Assembly: GCF_012910805.1 (NCBI RefSeq)
Contig: NZ_WTVK01000017.1
Location: 40,305 to 104,304, forward strand
DNA length: 64,000 bases
Direction: 5' to 3'
Origin: Aromatoleum evansii
GTDB lineage: Bacteria > Pseudomonadota > Gammaproteobacteria > Burkholderiales > Rhodocyclaceae
Shown here: piece after piece, positions 7,897-20,441 of the stretch
Layout: each line of letters begins with the position of its first letter
Position numbering within the stretch: the stretch's first letter is position 1
The notes under the pieces: generated by a model
Told to the model about the DNA's origin: nothing
Seen by the model: the letters and a program-made list of their open reading frames with translations, nothing else
Databases searched by the model: none
Made by a program: the position numbers and the translations under genes

Positions 7897-9150
7897 ATGC
7901 AGCGTACTCCGCGTCCGGGTCGGTCCGCATCACCCCGCAGCAGCCGTGGCATCTCGCTGGTCGAGCTGATGATCGGCCTCGTCGTCGGGCTGATCATCAC
8001 GCTTGCGATCACCTCGTCGGTGGCGACCATCGGCAAGCAGTTCCGCATCACCGGCGCCGGGCACTCCGCGGCGGAGGGGGCGCAGGTCGCCGTGGCCCTG
8101 ATCGATCGCGACCTGCGCGGTGCCGGGGCGGCACTCTTCAACGGTTCGTTCGCGAATCTGTGCCCCGGCTACAACATGTATGACAAAGGGGTCGTGACGG
8201 CGAACAACAGCAATCTGTACAGCCTTCACTATCCGGTCCGGATCGAGTCGGGCGCATCGGCCACGGCGTCGGACATGGTCGAGATCATGGTAGGGGCGCC
8301 GGATTTTTACTCCGGAGAGATCCTCCCGATCGTGAAGGAGATGCCCAGCTCCTCCGACATCATGAAGATCAGCGACACCAATCTCGCGTCCGAGGACCAG
8401 ATTCACGTCGGCGACACGGTGCTGGTGGTCCAGGCGCCGCCGAACGAAGCGAAAGCTCCGTGCACGCGCTTCAAGGTCACCAAGATCTCCGGGCAGACGC
8501 AAAGCGATCAATGCACGAGTTTCAAGACGGGCTGCAACGTGCATTTCGGCAGTACTTCGGGCGACGTCGTTAACGATTTCAATCCGACAAATCCGAACAC
8601 GACCTACACCCGGCCGGTGTCCTACGGCGTGGGTTCGCTGGTGTTCAAGATGCCGCCGGGCTGGGTGAAGCCCGAGTTCGAGTACGTCCAGTATGCCGTC
8701 GCGTGCGGCGCACTGCTGCGCTATGACCCCATGAAGGTCGATCCGGTCGCGTTGCGCACGACGTGTCCGGCCACCTACAAGAATTTCGCGATGGCCGCGG
8801 ACATCGTGATGCTGAAGGCCCAGTACGGCATCTCGACCGAAGGCAGCGACCAGATCGCGGTGTGGGAGAGTGCCCCCTCCGCGGCCCAGTACAGCGCGTT
8901 CAGCACGACTCAGCGCGACGAGTACCTGAAGAAGCTGCAGCGCGTGAAAGCCGTGCGCCTGGCAATGGTCGCGCGCAGTCGCGAGCCGGATACCGGAACG
9001 GTCACCGCGCAGGCGCCCATCGTATTCGACGGTGCAGTCACCCTGAACCTCTCCGGCACCCCCGTGCCGGCCGGCAAGACCTGGCAGCACTACCGCTACC
9101 GGGTGCATGAGACGGTCGTTCCGCTGAGGAATCCGCTATGGAACCGATGA
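7897..9150 (+). CDS. pilW: Type IV pilus minor pilin PilW
   Basis: This 417-residue prepilin, large as expected for PilW, carries a leader cut after Gly18 (SRG/ISLVELMIGLVVGLIITLAI). ALIDRDLRGAGA is the conserved PilW block following the N-terminal helix. The C-terminal domain (around residues 340-417) includes VKAVRLAMVARSREPD, a PilW-type motif. PilW works with PilV, PilX and PilY1 to prime pilus assembly. The gene ends inside the start of pilX. Confidence 0.88.
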   Translation: MQRTPRPGRSASPRSSRGISLVELMIGLVVGLIITLAITSSVATIGKQFRITGAGHSAAEGAQVAVALIDRDLRGAGAALFNGSFANLCPGYNMYDKGVVTANNSNLYSLHYPVRIESGASATASDMVEIMVGAPDFYSGEILPIVKEMPSSSDIMKISDTNLASEDQIHVGDTVLVVQAPPNEAKAPCTRFKVTKISGQTQSDQCTSFKTGCNVHFGSTSGDVVNDFNPTNPNTTYTRPVSYGVGSLVFKMPPGWVKPEFEYVQYAVACGALLRYDPMKVDPVALRTTCPATYKNFAMAADIVMLKAQYGISTEGSDQIAVWESAPSAAQYSAFSTTQRDEYLKKLQRVKAVRLAMVARSREPDTGTVTAQAPIVFDGAVTLNLSGTPVPAGKTWQHYRYRVHETVVPLRNPLWNR

Positions 9151-9821
9151 GCGAACGTCCCCATTCCGCATGCCTGCGCAACGGCCGCGCCGAGGCCGGC
9201 GTTGTCCTCCTGGTCGTGCTGATCGTCCTCGTGCTGATGAGTCTCGCCGCCGCGTCGGTGATCCGCTCGACCGATACCGGCACTTTGGTCGCCGGCAACC
9301 TCGCGTTCCGCCAGGCGACGATGTACGCGGGTGATATCGCGATCAACCGTGCGGTCGAGGAGCTGCAGTCGGGCGCCTACACCGCGCGCACGTACTATCG
9401 CAGCGTCTTCTACTTCAAGGATGCCGCGGGGAAGCCGAACTTCAAGGACGCCGGCCGGATCGCCTCCGACGCGATCTGGGAATCGACGGCCGTCCCCTGC
9501 ATCGACGAGAACGGCCGTGCGACGAATTGTGCGATTGATACGGGCAATTACCGCATCCAGTACGTCATCGAGCGCCAGTGCAAGTCCGACCCCGTGCTGA
9601 CCGACGGCGAGGACATTCGCAGCAAATGCACCGTCGATCCCGAAACGGTCGCGCTGGCCGCGGCAGACGCCTTCGCGAAGAAGAGCGGCACCACCGTGCC
9701 GCCCATCGAGGCGACGAAGCTCGATGTCTATTACCGCGTCATCATCCGCGCACGCGGCCCGCGCGGCGGCGTGAATTTCTACGAAGCAATGCTCGCCGCC
9801 AAGGCCCAGCCGGGCCCGTGA
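9138..9821 (+). CDS. pilX: Type IV pilus minor pilin PilX
   Basis: This 227-residue protein has the PilX N-terminal pattern EAG/VVLLVVLIVLVLMSLAAAS, with likely leader cleavage after Gly21 and no Glu at mature +5, which is usual for PilX. The block NLAFRQATMYAGDIAINRAVEEL matches the PilX N domain. ATG 9138 has GAGGAA upstream; the ATG at 9147, part of an ATGA overlap with the pilW stop, is an alternative. PilX bridges the other minor pilins to the PilY1 adhesin. Confidence 0.84.
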   Translation: MEPMSERPHSACLRNGRAEAGVVLLVVLIVLVLMSLAAASVIRSTDTGTLVAGNLAFRQATMYAGDIAINRAVEELQSGAYTARTYYRSVFYFKDAAGKPNFKDAGRIASDAIWESTAVPCIDENGRATNCAIDTGNYRIQYVIERQCKSDPVLTDGEDIRSKCTVDPETVALAAADAFAKKSGTTVPPIEATKLDVYYRVIIRARGPRGGVNFYEAMLAAKAQPGP

Positions 9822-9852
9822 GCGGGTGCTGTCGCTTCCGGAGCAGAGTCTC

Positions 9853-12800
9853 ATGTACAAGCCGATGCGACGAATCGCACCGCTCATCTCGTCCTGCCTC
9901 TCCATCCTCGCCGCCTGTGTTGCGCCGCCGCTGGCGGCGCAGACCGACCTCGCCGACTTCCCCATGGTCGTCGGCAATACGGCGCCGCCGAACTACCTGT
10001 TCGTGCTCGACAACTCCAGCTCGATGCGCAACATCGTGCCCGAGGCGCCGTATTCCGCGACCTCGGGTGCGTATCCGTGCCCGACCGACAAGCAGGTTGC
10101 GGCCACGGATGCGGTCTATCTCGTGGTGGTGGGCAACAAGCCGCGGGTGCGCCTGATCGTCCCCAAGCAGTCCAGCTTGAACTGCACGGACGTCGCTCCT
10201 TGTGAAGTCGGGACGAATGCGAGTCAGGTCTGCTTCGCCGATTCGGTAACCTATGAAAATGTCCGCCTGCTGGCCGACACCGACGGGATGGTCTATGCGC
10301 CGGGGCGCTATTCCGGACATTATCTCAACTGGTATTTCCGCGACGGAACGTTGACGAGCTGGTCAGACCGCAAACCGAATACGAGGACGCGGCTGGAGGT
10401 CGCGAAGGCCGCGCTCAAGGACGCCGTTGCGGCGATCCCGGTCTCATCGGTCGGAGGCAGCGTCAGGGCCGGTCTCGCCACCTACAACGGCAGCGACGGC
10501 GGAAGGCTGGTCCGGCCGGTGGGGGCGCTGAACGTCGCCGCATTCAATACGAGCGTCAACGGCATCACTGCCGCCCCGAGCGTCGATGCCGCGCCCCTGT
10601 CCGAGACCCTCGCAGACATCGGCCAGTATTTCAGCGTGGGCTATACGGGATCCCTGACGCTGCGCTCCGGCAGCACCGTGAGCGTCAATGAATTCTTCCG
10701 CCAGGGCGGCTCGGTTCCGCACGGCCTGCTGGACCGCGACGGGGCGGCTCCGGTGCAGTCCGGCTACTGGTGCCAGCGCAGCCACGCCTTCGTGATGACC
10801 GATGGAATTTCATCCGAGGACGATGCGCTTTCGTTGAACAAATATCTGTGTAACTACGATGGAGAGACGAGTTCCACGGCTTCCTGCGACAAACTCGACG
10901 TAAAGACGAATACCGGCACGCCGCACACGGGCCACCTCGCGCCGAACGGTGAAACACACCTGTATGGCACCAACGGCAGCGACTTCCTCGATGACGTCGC
11001 CCAGGCGCTCTACGAGACGGACCTGCGTCCCGACATCGTACATCCCCGGGGCGAGAAGAAATCCAACAACGTCCGCACCTACACGATCGCGTTCGGCGAC
11101 GCCTTTACCGATCCGCTGAAGGATCCGCGCAAGGATTCGCTGCTGGTGGAGGCCGCGACGCAGGGCGGCGGCTTGTCGGCCAAGGCCGGGAGCCAGTCTG
11201 AACTTGCCCGCGCCTTCACCAGCGCAGTCAATGCGGCCTCCCAGCAGGACAGCGCCGCGGCGGCCGTCGCCGTGACGAGCCAGCGCATTGCGGCGAACAC
11301 CATCGGCTACGAATCGGTGTACCAGTCCGGCTACTGGACGGGCGACCTCATTGCGCACTCCCTGGACCTGTCGACCGGCCTGCCCATCGGCGATCCGCTG
11401 TGGTCGGCGCAGAAGAAGCTCGACGATCTCACCAATCCCGCGTCGAGCCGCAAGATCGTATCGCTCGGGGGATCGAGCGGCGCCGCATTCACTTCCGGCA
11501 ATTTTGCAAACACGGCGACCGGCCTGACGCCGGACGTGATCGACTTCCTCCGGGGTAACCGCAGCAAGGAGGGAGCGGGCTTCCGTTCGCGTCAGCACCT
11601 GCTGGGCGACATCATCAACGCCGAACCCGTCTATGCCAGCTTCGCCAGCGGGCCGGTGGTCTTCCAGGCCGCCAACGACGGCATGTTGCATGCGTTCGGC
11701 GGAGGCGACGATCTCAACAACGACGGCGGCGACGAGCTGTGGGCCTATGTGCCGAAGATGCTGCACGGGGATCTTGCCCGCCTGACCGACCCGAATTACG
11801 CGCACCGTTATTTCATCGACGCAACGCCGGCCCTTGCCCAGGTCAGCTCCACGAGCTTTACGGGCACCTTGCTCGTCGGCGGGCTGGGCAAGGGCGGCAG
11901 CGGCTACTATGCCCTGAACGTCACCAATCCCCGTCCGGCCACCCAGGACGCGGCGGCAGCGATGGTGAAATGGGAGACGGTCCCCTCCGCCACCGGCAGC
12001 GGGTTCAGCTTCGGCACGCCGCTGATCGTGCGCACGCCCAACGACGGCTGGCTGGTGCTCGTGACCTCCGGCTACAACAACAGCGACGGCAGGGGCTACG
12101 TGTGGGCGCTGGATCCCGCCGACGGCCGGATCGTGAAAACCATTGCCACCGGCGTCGGTTCGGGCTCCGCCCCGGCAGGACTCACCCATCTGTCGCGTCT
12201 CAGCATCGCGGCAGCGGATGACGTCGCCTACCATGTGTATGGTGGCGACCTGCTGGGCAACGTCTGGCGCTTCGACCTCTCCACCTGGACGGCGGTGAAG
12301 ATCGCCGAGCTCAGGGACGGAAGCGGCGCACCGCAACCCGTCACGAGCGCACCCGCGGTCGGGCAGGTCGCGGGCGATGCGAACAAGTTCTTCGTGTATG
12401 TCGGCACGGGACAGTATCTCGGCGAGACGGACGTTCCCGGGACGGGGCAGAACGCCCACGCCACGCAGATTCAGTCGATGTACGGCATCATCGACGACGT
12501 TGGCGTGTCGGCGCCGACGCTGCCCAACATCCGCGGCAGCAATGGCAACCGTTGCGACAACGGTGGCGATGGCGCCTTCGTGTGCCAGGGCACGGCCAAC
12601 CTGACCGCGACGACTGTGAGCCTGACGACCAATCCGCTTCAGGCAGGCGTGCACCGCGGCTGGTACTGGGACATTCCGATGCAGTACGGTCGCGTTAACA
12701 CCAATCCGGCACTGGACCCGTCCGGCGTCCTCGTATTCACGGTGAACGTTCCGGTGCGCGAGATCTGCGGCAAAGGGGGCTCCAGCTGGCTCATGATGAT

Positions 12801-13044
12801 CGACGCCGGCATGGGAGGCGCGATCGCCAAGAACTCGACCTCGAGCGAGGTCTATGCGAGCGGACAATTCATTGGCGACGTCCTCTCCAGCCGCCCGGTG
12901 ATCGTCGTTACTTCAAAAGGCAAGTTCGTGCTGACACGCACCACGGGCGCGACGACCAAATCCAATCTGCTGCCCAATCGGCCGGGAGGCGGTGGCGGTG
13001 GCTCGAAGGGAGCGCGCGTGATCTACTGGCGCCCGCTCATGTAA
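9853..13044 (+). CDS. pilY1: Type IV pilus tip adhesin/anti-retraction factor PilY1
   Basis: This 1063-residue exported protein has a signal peptide of about 30 residues (ending PPLAAQ). The N-terminal half is a von Willebrand A-like domain with an intact MIDAS D53-N-S55-S-S57 in LFVLDNSSSM. The C-terminal half (from about residue 600) is the PilY1 beta-propeller with AANDGMLHAF. It contains an EF-hand-like calcium loop, D620-x-N622-x-D624-G-x-D627-E628, of the type shown to control pilus retraction in Pseudomonas PilY1. ATG 9853 with GGAG upstream is preferred over an in-frame GTG at 9826. A Gly/Pro linker (residues about 1043-1050) precedes the C-terminal RVIYWRPLM. It caps the minor-pilin operon. 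Confidence 0.92.
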   Translation: MYKPMRRIAPLISSCLSILAACVAPPLAAQTDLADFPMVVGNTAPPNYLFVLDNSSSMRNIVPEAPYSATSGAYPCPTDKQVAATDAVYLVVVGNKPRVRLIVPKQSSLNCTDVAPCEVGTNASQVCFADSVTYENVRLLADTDGMVYAPGRYSGHYLNWYFRDGTLTSWSDRKPNTRTRLEVAKAALKDAVAAIPVSSVGGSVRAGLATYNGSDGGRLVRPVGALNVAAFNTSVNGITAAPSVDAAPLSETLADIGQYFSVGYTGSLTLRSGSTVSVNEFFRQGGSVPHGLLDRDGAAPVQSGYWCQRSHAFVMTDGISSEDDALSLNKYLCNYDGETSSTASCDKLDVKTNTGTPHTGHLAPNGETHLYGTNGSDFLDDVAQALYETDLRPDIVHPRGEKKSNNVRTYTIAFGDAFTDPLKDPRKDSLLVEAATQGGGLSAKAGSQSELARAFTSAVNAASQQDSAAAAVAVTSQRIAANTIGYESVYQSGYWTGDLIAHSLDLSTGLPIGDPLWSAQKKLDDLTNPASSRKIVSLGGSSGAAFTSGNFANTATGLTPDVIDFLRGNRSKEGAGFRSRQHLLGDIINAEPVYASFASGPVVFQAANDGMLHAFGGGDDLNNDGGDELWAYVPKMLHGDLARLTDPNYAHRYFIDATPALAQVSSTSFTGTLLVGGLGKGGSGYYALNVTNPRPATQDAAAAMVKWETVPSATGSGFSFGTPLIVRTPNDGWLVLVTSGYNNSDGRGYVWALDPADGRIVKTIATGVGSGSAPAGLTHLSRLSIAAADDVAYHVYGGDLLGNVWRFDLSTWTAVKIAELRDGSGAPQPVTSAPAVGQVAGDANKFFVYVGTGQYLGETDVPGTGQNAHATQIQSMYGIIDDVGVSAPTLPNIRGSNGNRCDNGGDGAFVCQGTANLTATTVSLTTNPLQAGVHRGWYWDIPMQYGRVNTNPALDPSGVLVFTVNVPVREICGKGGSSWLMMIDAGMGGAIAKNSTSSEVYASGQFIGDVLSSRPVIVVTSKGKFVLTRTTGATTKSNLLPNRPGGGGGGSKGARVIYWRPLM

Positions 13045-13065
13045 GGTCGCAGCTGTGGCGCCGGC

Positions 13066-13094
13066 TTGGCATCGGCGGGAAAATTCCATAGAAT
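13066..13094 (+). promoter_or_regulatory. Sigma-70 promoter for the SAH riboswitch-metH transcript
   Basis: TTGGCA (13066-13071) and TAGAAT (13089-13094) are separated by exactly 17 bases. Transcription would start near 13101, directly at the 5' end of the riboswitch aptamer. It lies just after the pilY1 stop, so metH is independent of the pilin operon. Confidence 0.75.
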
Positions 13095-13102
13095 CACTCG
13101 CT

Positions 13103-13166
13103 TGCCGAGGAGCGCTGCGACCCGATCTTGACGGGCCAGGCTCGGCAACCGAACAACGGCGCTCGC
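13103..13166 (+). ncRNA. S-adenosylhomocysteine (SAH) riboswitch aptamer
   Basis: The sequence fits the SAH riboswitch consensus. P1 forms between GCCGAG (13104-13109) and CTCGGC (13141-13146). The core is GAGCGCTGCGAC, with a short P2 hairpin CCCG/CGGG (13121-13124 with 13132-13135) and the conserved CCAGG before the P1 3' strand. The pseudoknot pairs GAGCGC (13110-13115) with GCGCTC (13159-13164). Known SAH aptamers control methionine-cycle genes such as ahcY and metH in beta- and gammaproteobacteria and activate expression when SAH accumulates. Its position between a good promoter and metH agrees. Confidence 0.93.
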
Positions 13167-13203
13167 AAACCACCACCGGGGTTTGCCGCGCCGTTCGCTT
13201 TTT
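13155..13203 (+). terminator. SAH riboswitch expression platform: conditional terminator
   Basis: AACGGCG (13155-13161) pairs with CGCCGTT (13189-13195) and GCAAACC (13165-13171) with GGTTTGC (13180-13186), followed by five T at 13199-13203. The 5' arm overlaps the aptamer pseudoknot strand (13159-13164), so aptamer folding and terminator folding exclude each other. This predicts a transcriptional ON switch: SAH bound gives read-through into metH. Confidence 0.82.
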
Positions 13204-13259
13204 GTGCGCTCCTGCGGCCTTCGCCCGGTGCCTGTGAATTCGCCAGACCGAGGTAGAAC

Positions 13260-16994
<3,735 letters not shown>

Positions 16995-17039
16995 CGTCCT
17001 GCGCAGACTGTAGCGCGACCCCCTCGTGGGAGTGGCTAT

Positions 17040-17113
17040 GTGGGAGCGGCTTCAGCCGCGAAGCAGCAGTGTTGCGGAGTGATCCGCCCATTCGCGGCTG
17101 AAGCCGCTCCCAC
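17040..17113. repeat. REP-like palindromic element, copy 1
   Basis: Two inverted arms, GTGGGAGCGGCTTCAGCCGC-GAA (17040-17062) and its perfect complement (17091-17113), flank a 28-base spacer. A second copy with the same arms and a different spacer lies at 25823-25896. Each arm itself contains the smaller palindrome GCGGCTTCAGCCGC. It sits 3' of metH. Confidence 0.85.
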
Positions 17114-17238
17114 AAGAGGCTTCCGTCGAGGGGTTACGCCTGCTTACCCCGCATGCCATGGTTTCGGGCTAAGCTCGCAAGCAAGGGAGCCTGTGCGCTG
17201 CGCCGGCTCCCGGGCAATTGCGAAGGAGAGACCCGATC

Positions 17239-17610
17239 ATGCAAACACGCCTGCGAAACCGCCGGTCTCGCGGACCGGCTTCCATTACCCGCTTCCTCGT
17301 CGGCCTGGCCCTCGCGCTGGGCATGACGGCATCGCTGTCCGCCGCGGCCGCAGAGGGTTCGACCACCGCCGAGGACGTCGGCCATGGTGTCGGTTCGACG
17401 ATGCATGACATCGGCACCGGCGCGCGCGACGCCGGCAAGGAAGTGGGCCAGGCGGCCGGGAAGGCCGGCAAGGCGATCGGGCACACCGCGCGGGATGCCG
17501 CCGTGGTGACGTGGGACGCGATGAAGCGCACCGGCATCACGATCGGCCACACCGTGCGCGACGGCAGCAAGGCCTTCGTGCGCGGGATCAAGGGCGAACC
17601 GGAGCGCTGA
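17239..17610 (+). CDS. Small exported Gly/Ala-rich protein of unknown function
   Basis: This 123-residue protein starts at ATG 17239 with AGGAG about 10 bases upstream. An N-terminal basic stretch and hydrophobic segment (FLVGLALALGMTASLSAAAA) look like a signal peptide. The mature part is a low-complexity amphipathic series of DxGxGxRDAGKEVGQAAGKAGKAIG-like units, resembling stress or glycine-zipper helices. No family is recognised with confidence. It is followed by a strong terminator and is probably monocistronic. Confidence 0.7.
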   Translation: MQTRLRNRRSRGPASITRFLVGLALALGMTASLSAAAAEGSTTAEDVGHGVGSTMHDIGTGARDAGKEVGQAAGKAGKAIGHTARDAAVVTWDAMKRTGITIGHTVRDGSKAFVRGIKGEPER

Positions 17611-17651
17611 ACTCGTCCGGATGCACGGGGATTCCTCGCGCCTGAGGTACG

Positions 17652-17692
17652 GAACCACGATTTTCGAGCGAGAATCGTGGTTCTTTTCTTTT
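17652..17692 (+). terminator. Intrinsic terminator after the small exported protein
   Basis: A perfect 11-bp stem, GAACCACGATT (17652-17662) with AATCGTGGTTC (17673-17683), is followed by TTTTCTTTT. Confidence 0.9.
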
Positions 17693-17723
17693 CGGGCTCC
17701 CCGGCGCGGCCGGGAGGGGCGAG

Positions 17724-18647
17724 ATGGATCTCAGCCAGATCACCGAAGCAATCCAGCGCGACGCAGTGTGGGTCGTCTTCGTCAATGTGCTGCTGCAGCA
17801 GCTCGGTCTGCCGGTGCCGGCCGTGCCGACGCTGCTGGTCGCGGGCAGCCTCGCGGCAAGTTCCGGCCAGGCGGGCGCGATGCTCGCCGCAGCGGTGCTC
17901 GCCTCGGTGTTCGCCGACTGGGTGTGGTATCTCGCCGGGCGCATCTTCGGCTATCGCGTGCTGTCCGGCCTGTGCCGGCTGTCGCTCAATCCCGGTTCCT
18001 GCGTGACGCAGACCGAGGCCCGCTTCATGCGCTGGGGTGTGTGGTCGCTGGTCGTCGCGAAGTTCGTGCCGGGTTTTTCGACCGTCGCGCCGCCCATCGC
18101 GGGGTCGCTGCGCATGCCCTTGTCCGGCTTCCTCGCGGCCGCCGCCGCGGGGGCGGCGCTGTGGGCGGGAGGCGCCATTCTCGCCGGATGGTGGCTGCGC
18201 GACGAGTTGCAGAGTGCGCTCGCGGCGATGAGCCGCCACGGCACGACGATGATCGTCGGACTGGTGTTTGCGCTGGGGGGGTGGATCGCGTGGAAGCTGT
18301 GGCAACGCTACCGCTTCGAGAGGCTCGCGGCGATCCCGCATATCACGCCGTCCGAACTGATCGAGGCGCTGGCGTCCGACGAGCCGCCGCTGTTCCTCGA
18401 CCTGCGCGGCGCCGCGCTGATCGCGGCGAGGGGGGCGATCGACGGCGCGCGCACGGCCGAAATCGACAACCTCCTGCGCGCGGTGGGCGATTGGCCGCTC
18501 CAGCGGCCCATCGTGACGATGTGCGCCTGCCCCGGCGACGCGACGGCGGTGCGGGCCGCGCACGTGTTGAGCGATCTCGGCTACGTCGCGGCGCGGCCCC
18601 TCAAGGGCGGCTACGAGGCCTGGCAGGCGGCAAACCGCCCGGCCTGA
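17724..18647 (+). CDS. DedA-family membrane protein fused to a rhodanese domain
   Basis: This 307-residue protein has two parts. Residues 1-190 are a DedA (SNARE-associated/VTT) membrane domain with FVNVLLQQLGLPVPAVPTLL, an AKFVPGFSTVAPPIAG re-entrant motif and five or six membrane segments. Residues 210-305 form a cytoplasmic rhodanese domain with FLDLRG and an active-site loop starting at Cys257 (MCACPGDATA). DedA proteins transport or flip undecaprenyl phosphate and other lipids and support membrane homeostasis. The rhodanese could carry sulfur or act as a redox sensor. The fusion is known in proteobacteria, but its purpose is unclear. It is convergent with the PRPP synthetase gene, 10 bases away. 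Confidence 0.85.
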   Translation: MDLSQITEAIQRDAVWVVFVNVLLQQLGLPVPAVPTLLVAGSLAASSGQAGAMLAAAVLASVFADWVWYLAGRIFGYRVLSGLCRLSLNPGSCVTQTEARFMRWGVWSLVVAKFVPGFSTVAPPIAGSLRMPLSGFLAAAAAGAALWAGGAILAGWWLRDELQSALAAMSRHGTTMIVGLVFALGGWIAWKLWQRYRFERLAAIPHITPSELIEALASDEPPLFLDLRGAALIAARGAIDGARTAEIDNLLRAVGDWPLQRPIVTMCACPGDATAVRAAHVLSDLGYVAARPLKGGYEAWQAANRPA

Positions 18648-18657
18648 GCCGGTGCCG

Positions 18658-19599
18658 CTACTCGAATAGCGCGCCGACGCTCTCGCCGGTATGGATGCGT
18701 TCGATCGCCGAGGCGAAGAGCGGCGCCACCGTCAGCTGGGTGATCTTGTCCAGGCGCTTGTCCGGCGGCATGTGCACGGTGTTGGTGACGACGATGGACT
18801 CGATCGGCGCGTCGCGCAGGCGCTCGATCGCCGGGCCGCACAGCACGGCATGCACGGCGCCCGCGTGGATCGTGCGCGCCCCGGCGGCCTTCAGCGTGCC
18901 TATCGTCGACAACAGCGTGCCGGCGGTCGAGATCTCGTCGTCGAAGAGCACCACGTCGCGTCCCTTCACATCACCGACGACTTCGCCGTGCGTGACGTTG
19001 GTGTCGCTGACGCGGCGCTTGTCGATGATCGCCATCGGGATGCCCAGGCGCTCGGAGAAGCGCCCGACGCGCTTCGCGCCGCCCGCGTCGGTGGCGACGG
19101 CGACCATGTGCGCGAGGTCGTGGTTGCGGCGGAAGTGCTCGGCAAGGGTCGGGATCGCGGTGAGGTGGTCGACCGGCACTGAGAAGAAGCCGTGCACCTG
19201 GTCGGCGTGCAGGTCCATCGTCAGCACGCGGTCGGCGCCCGCGGTCTTCAGCATGTCGGCGATCAGGCGGCCCGTGATCGAGATGCGCGGGGCGTCCTTC
19301 TTGTCCGAGCGCGCGTACGAATAGTAGGGGATCACCGCGGTCACGCGCCGAGCCGACGCGCTGCGCAGCGCGTCGAGCGTGATCATCAGCTCCATGATGT
19401 GGTCGCTCACCGGCTCGGTGAAGGACTGCACGACGAACACGTCGCGTTCGCGGACATTCTCGCGGATCTGCACGTGCAGGTTGTCGTTGGAGAAGCGCGA
19501 GATCTCCATCTGGCTCAGTTCCAGCCCGAGCTTGTCGCAGATTTCCGCAGCCAGCGCGCGGTTCGAGTGGCACGCAAAGATGCGCAGGGCGTCGTTCAT
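18658..19599 (-). CDS. prs: Ribose-phosphate pyrophosphokinase (PRPP synthetase)
   Basis: This 313-residue enzyme makes PRPP from ribose 5-phosphate and ATP, feeding purine, pyrimidine, NAD, histidine and tryptophan synthesis. It shows the ATP flexible-loop region YYSYARSDKKDAPR, the metal-site histidine in LTMDLHADQVHGFF, and the PRPP/ribose-phosphate loop FDDEISTAGT (about 219-228). Start ATG 19599 gives the usual length; a longer frame continues upstream without a good start. It contains EIST where the common form is MIDT, so it may be a divergent second copy rather than the purine-operon enzyme. Its product feeds hpt, upp and pyrE elsewhere in this window. Confidence 0.93.
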   Translation of the reverse strand: MNDALRIFACHSNRALAAEICDKLGLELSQMEISRFSNDNLHVQIRENVRERDVFVVQSFTEPVSDHIMELMITLDALRSASARRVTAVIPYYSYARSDKKDAPRISITGRLIADMLKTAGADRVLTMDLHADQVHGFFSVPVDHLTAIPTLAEHFRRNHDLAHMVAVATDAGGAKRVGRFSERLGIPMAIIDKRRVSDTNVTHGEVVGDVKGRDVVLFDDEISTAGTLLSTIGTLKAAGARTIHAGAVHAVLCGPAIERLRDAPIESIVVTNTVHMPPDKRLDKITQLTVAPLFASAIERIHTGESVGALFE

Positions 19600-19818
19600 C
19601 GCATTCGCTCCGGTGGCGGTCGCGCCGCGGGGCCGGCGCAACATCCCGTTGCGAATTGTAGCTGCCACGACGGGGCCGCGGCACGATGCGAGGATGCCGG
19701 AGGGCGATTCAGGCGCCGGGAAGCCTCCGTGCGCCGTCCAGTTCGAGGATAGGGCCGGGGTGGCGACGAGGTCAGACCCGCGTCACGATGGACTCCTTTC
19801 CCGTTTGGAGCGCAGCGC

Positions 19819-20130
19819 TCAGGTACGCGGATCCTGATGCTGGAAGTAGGCCACCCATTCGGTCCGGCTGATCTTGCCGTCCGAATCGGTGTCGATGTCG
19901 CCGAAATACTTCACGAGTGGCGCCGAGGCGCGTGCTTCGTCGCCGTCGATGCGGCTGTCGCTGTTGCGGTCGAGCAGGCCGAAGACGTAGTTAGCGTCCG
20001 GTTCGGGTTCGGTGGCGCGTTGCGGCTGGGAGTCGAGGGCGACGGGCGTGAAGGCGCCGGCGGCTGCGGCGACCAGCGGGGCCAGCACGCTCAGCGTCAG
20101 GCTGGCGCAGATCAGGCGTTTGGTGAGCAC
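19819..20130 (-). CDS. Exported EF-hand calcium-binding protein
   Basis: This 103-residue protein starts at GTG 20130 with GGAGAAA upstream. The signal peptide LTKRLICASLTLSVLAPLVA is followed by two EF-hand loops, DRNSDSRIDGDE and DTDSDGKISRTE. Each has the D-x-[DN]-x-[DS]-x-x-I-x-x-x-E pattern. It is probably a small periplasmic calcium sensor or buffer. It is monocistronic, with no adjacent partner. Confidence 0.8.
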   Translation of the reverse strand: MLTKRLICASLTLSVLAPLVAAAAGAFTPVALDSQPQRATEPEPDANYVFGLLDRNSDSRIDGDEARASAPLVKYFGDIDTDSDGKISRTEWVAYFQHQDPRT

Positions 20131-20441
20131 GTTGTTTCTCCATACTGGTGACTCCTGCGGGAAGCGCAGGACACCGCCGTCACTTTGCAAGCAGCGGGCC
20201 AGTCACGGAAAAGTGTTTTGTATCAACGTGTTGAAGCCATTGGCATGGCCGTGGCAGGGCGAGCGGGCGCAAAACCGTCGCCTGGCGGCGACGCCCGTGG
20301 CAGGCCGCAGCGTGCAAACGGGGCACGGCGGGGCTTGTGCGCTGTCGCCCGGCGACGACAGGGGCGTGGCGGGATGCTGCGTTGCAGCGTCGGCTGTGTG
20401 GAGGGACGTTACGGGGTGGCGGGCGGCAATTCCCGCGCCGC
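20131..20441. other. Intergenic region without recognised content
   Basis: This 311-base GC-rich gap lies between two minus-strand genes. It must contain the promoter of the EF-hand gene and the end of the NamZ transcript. I see no terminator hairpin with a T-tract, no repeat and no coding character. Confidence 0.5.
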
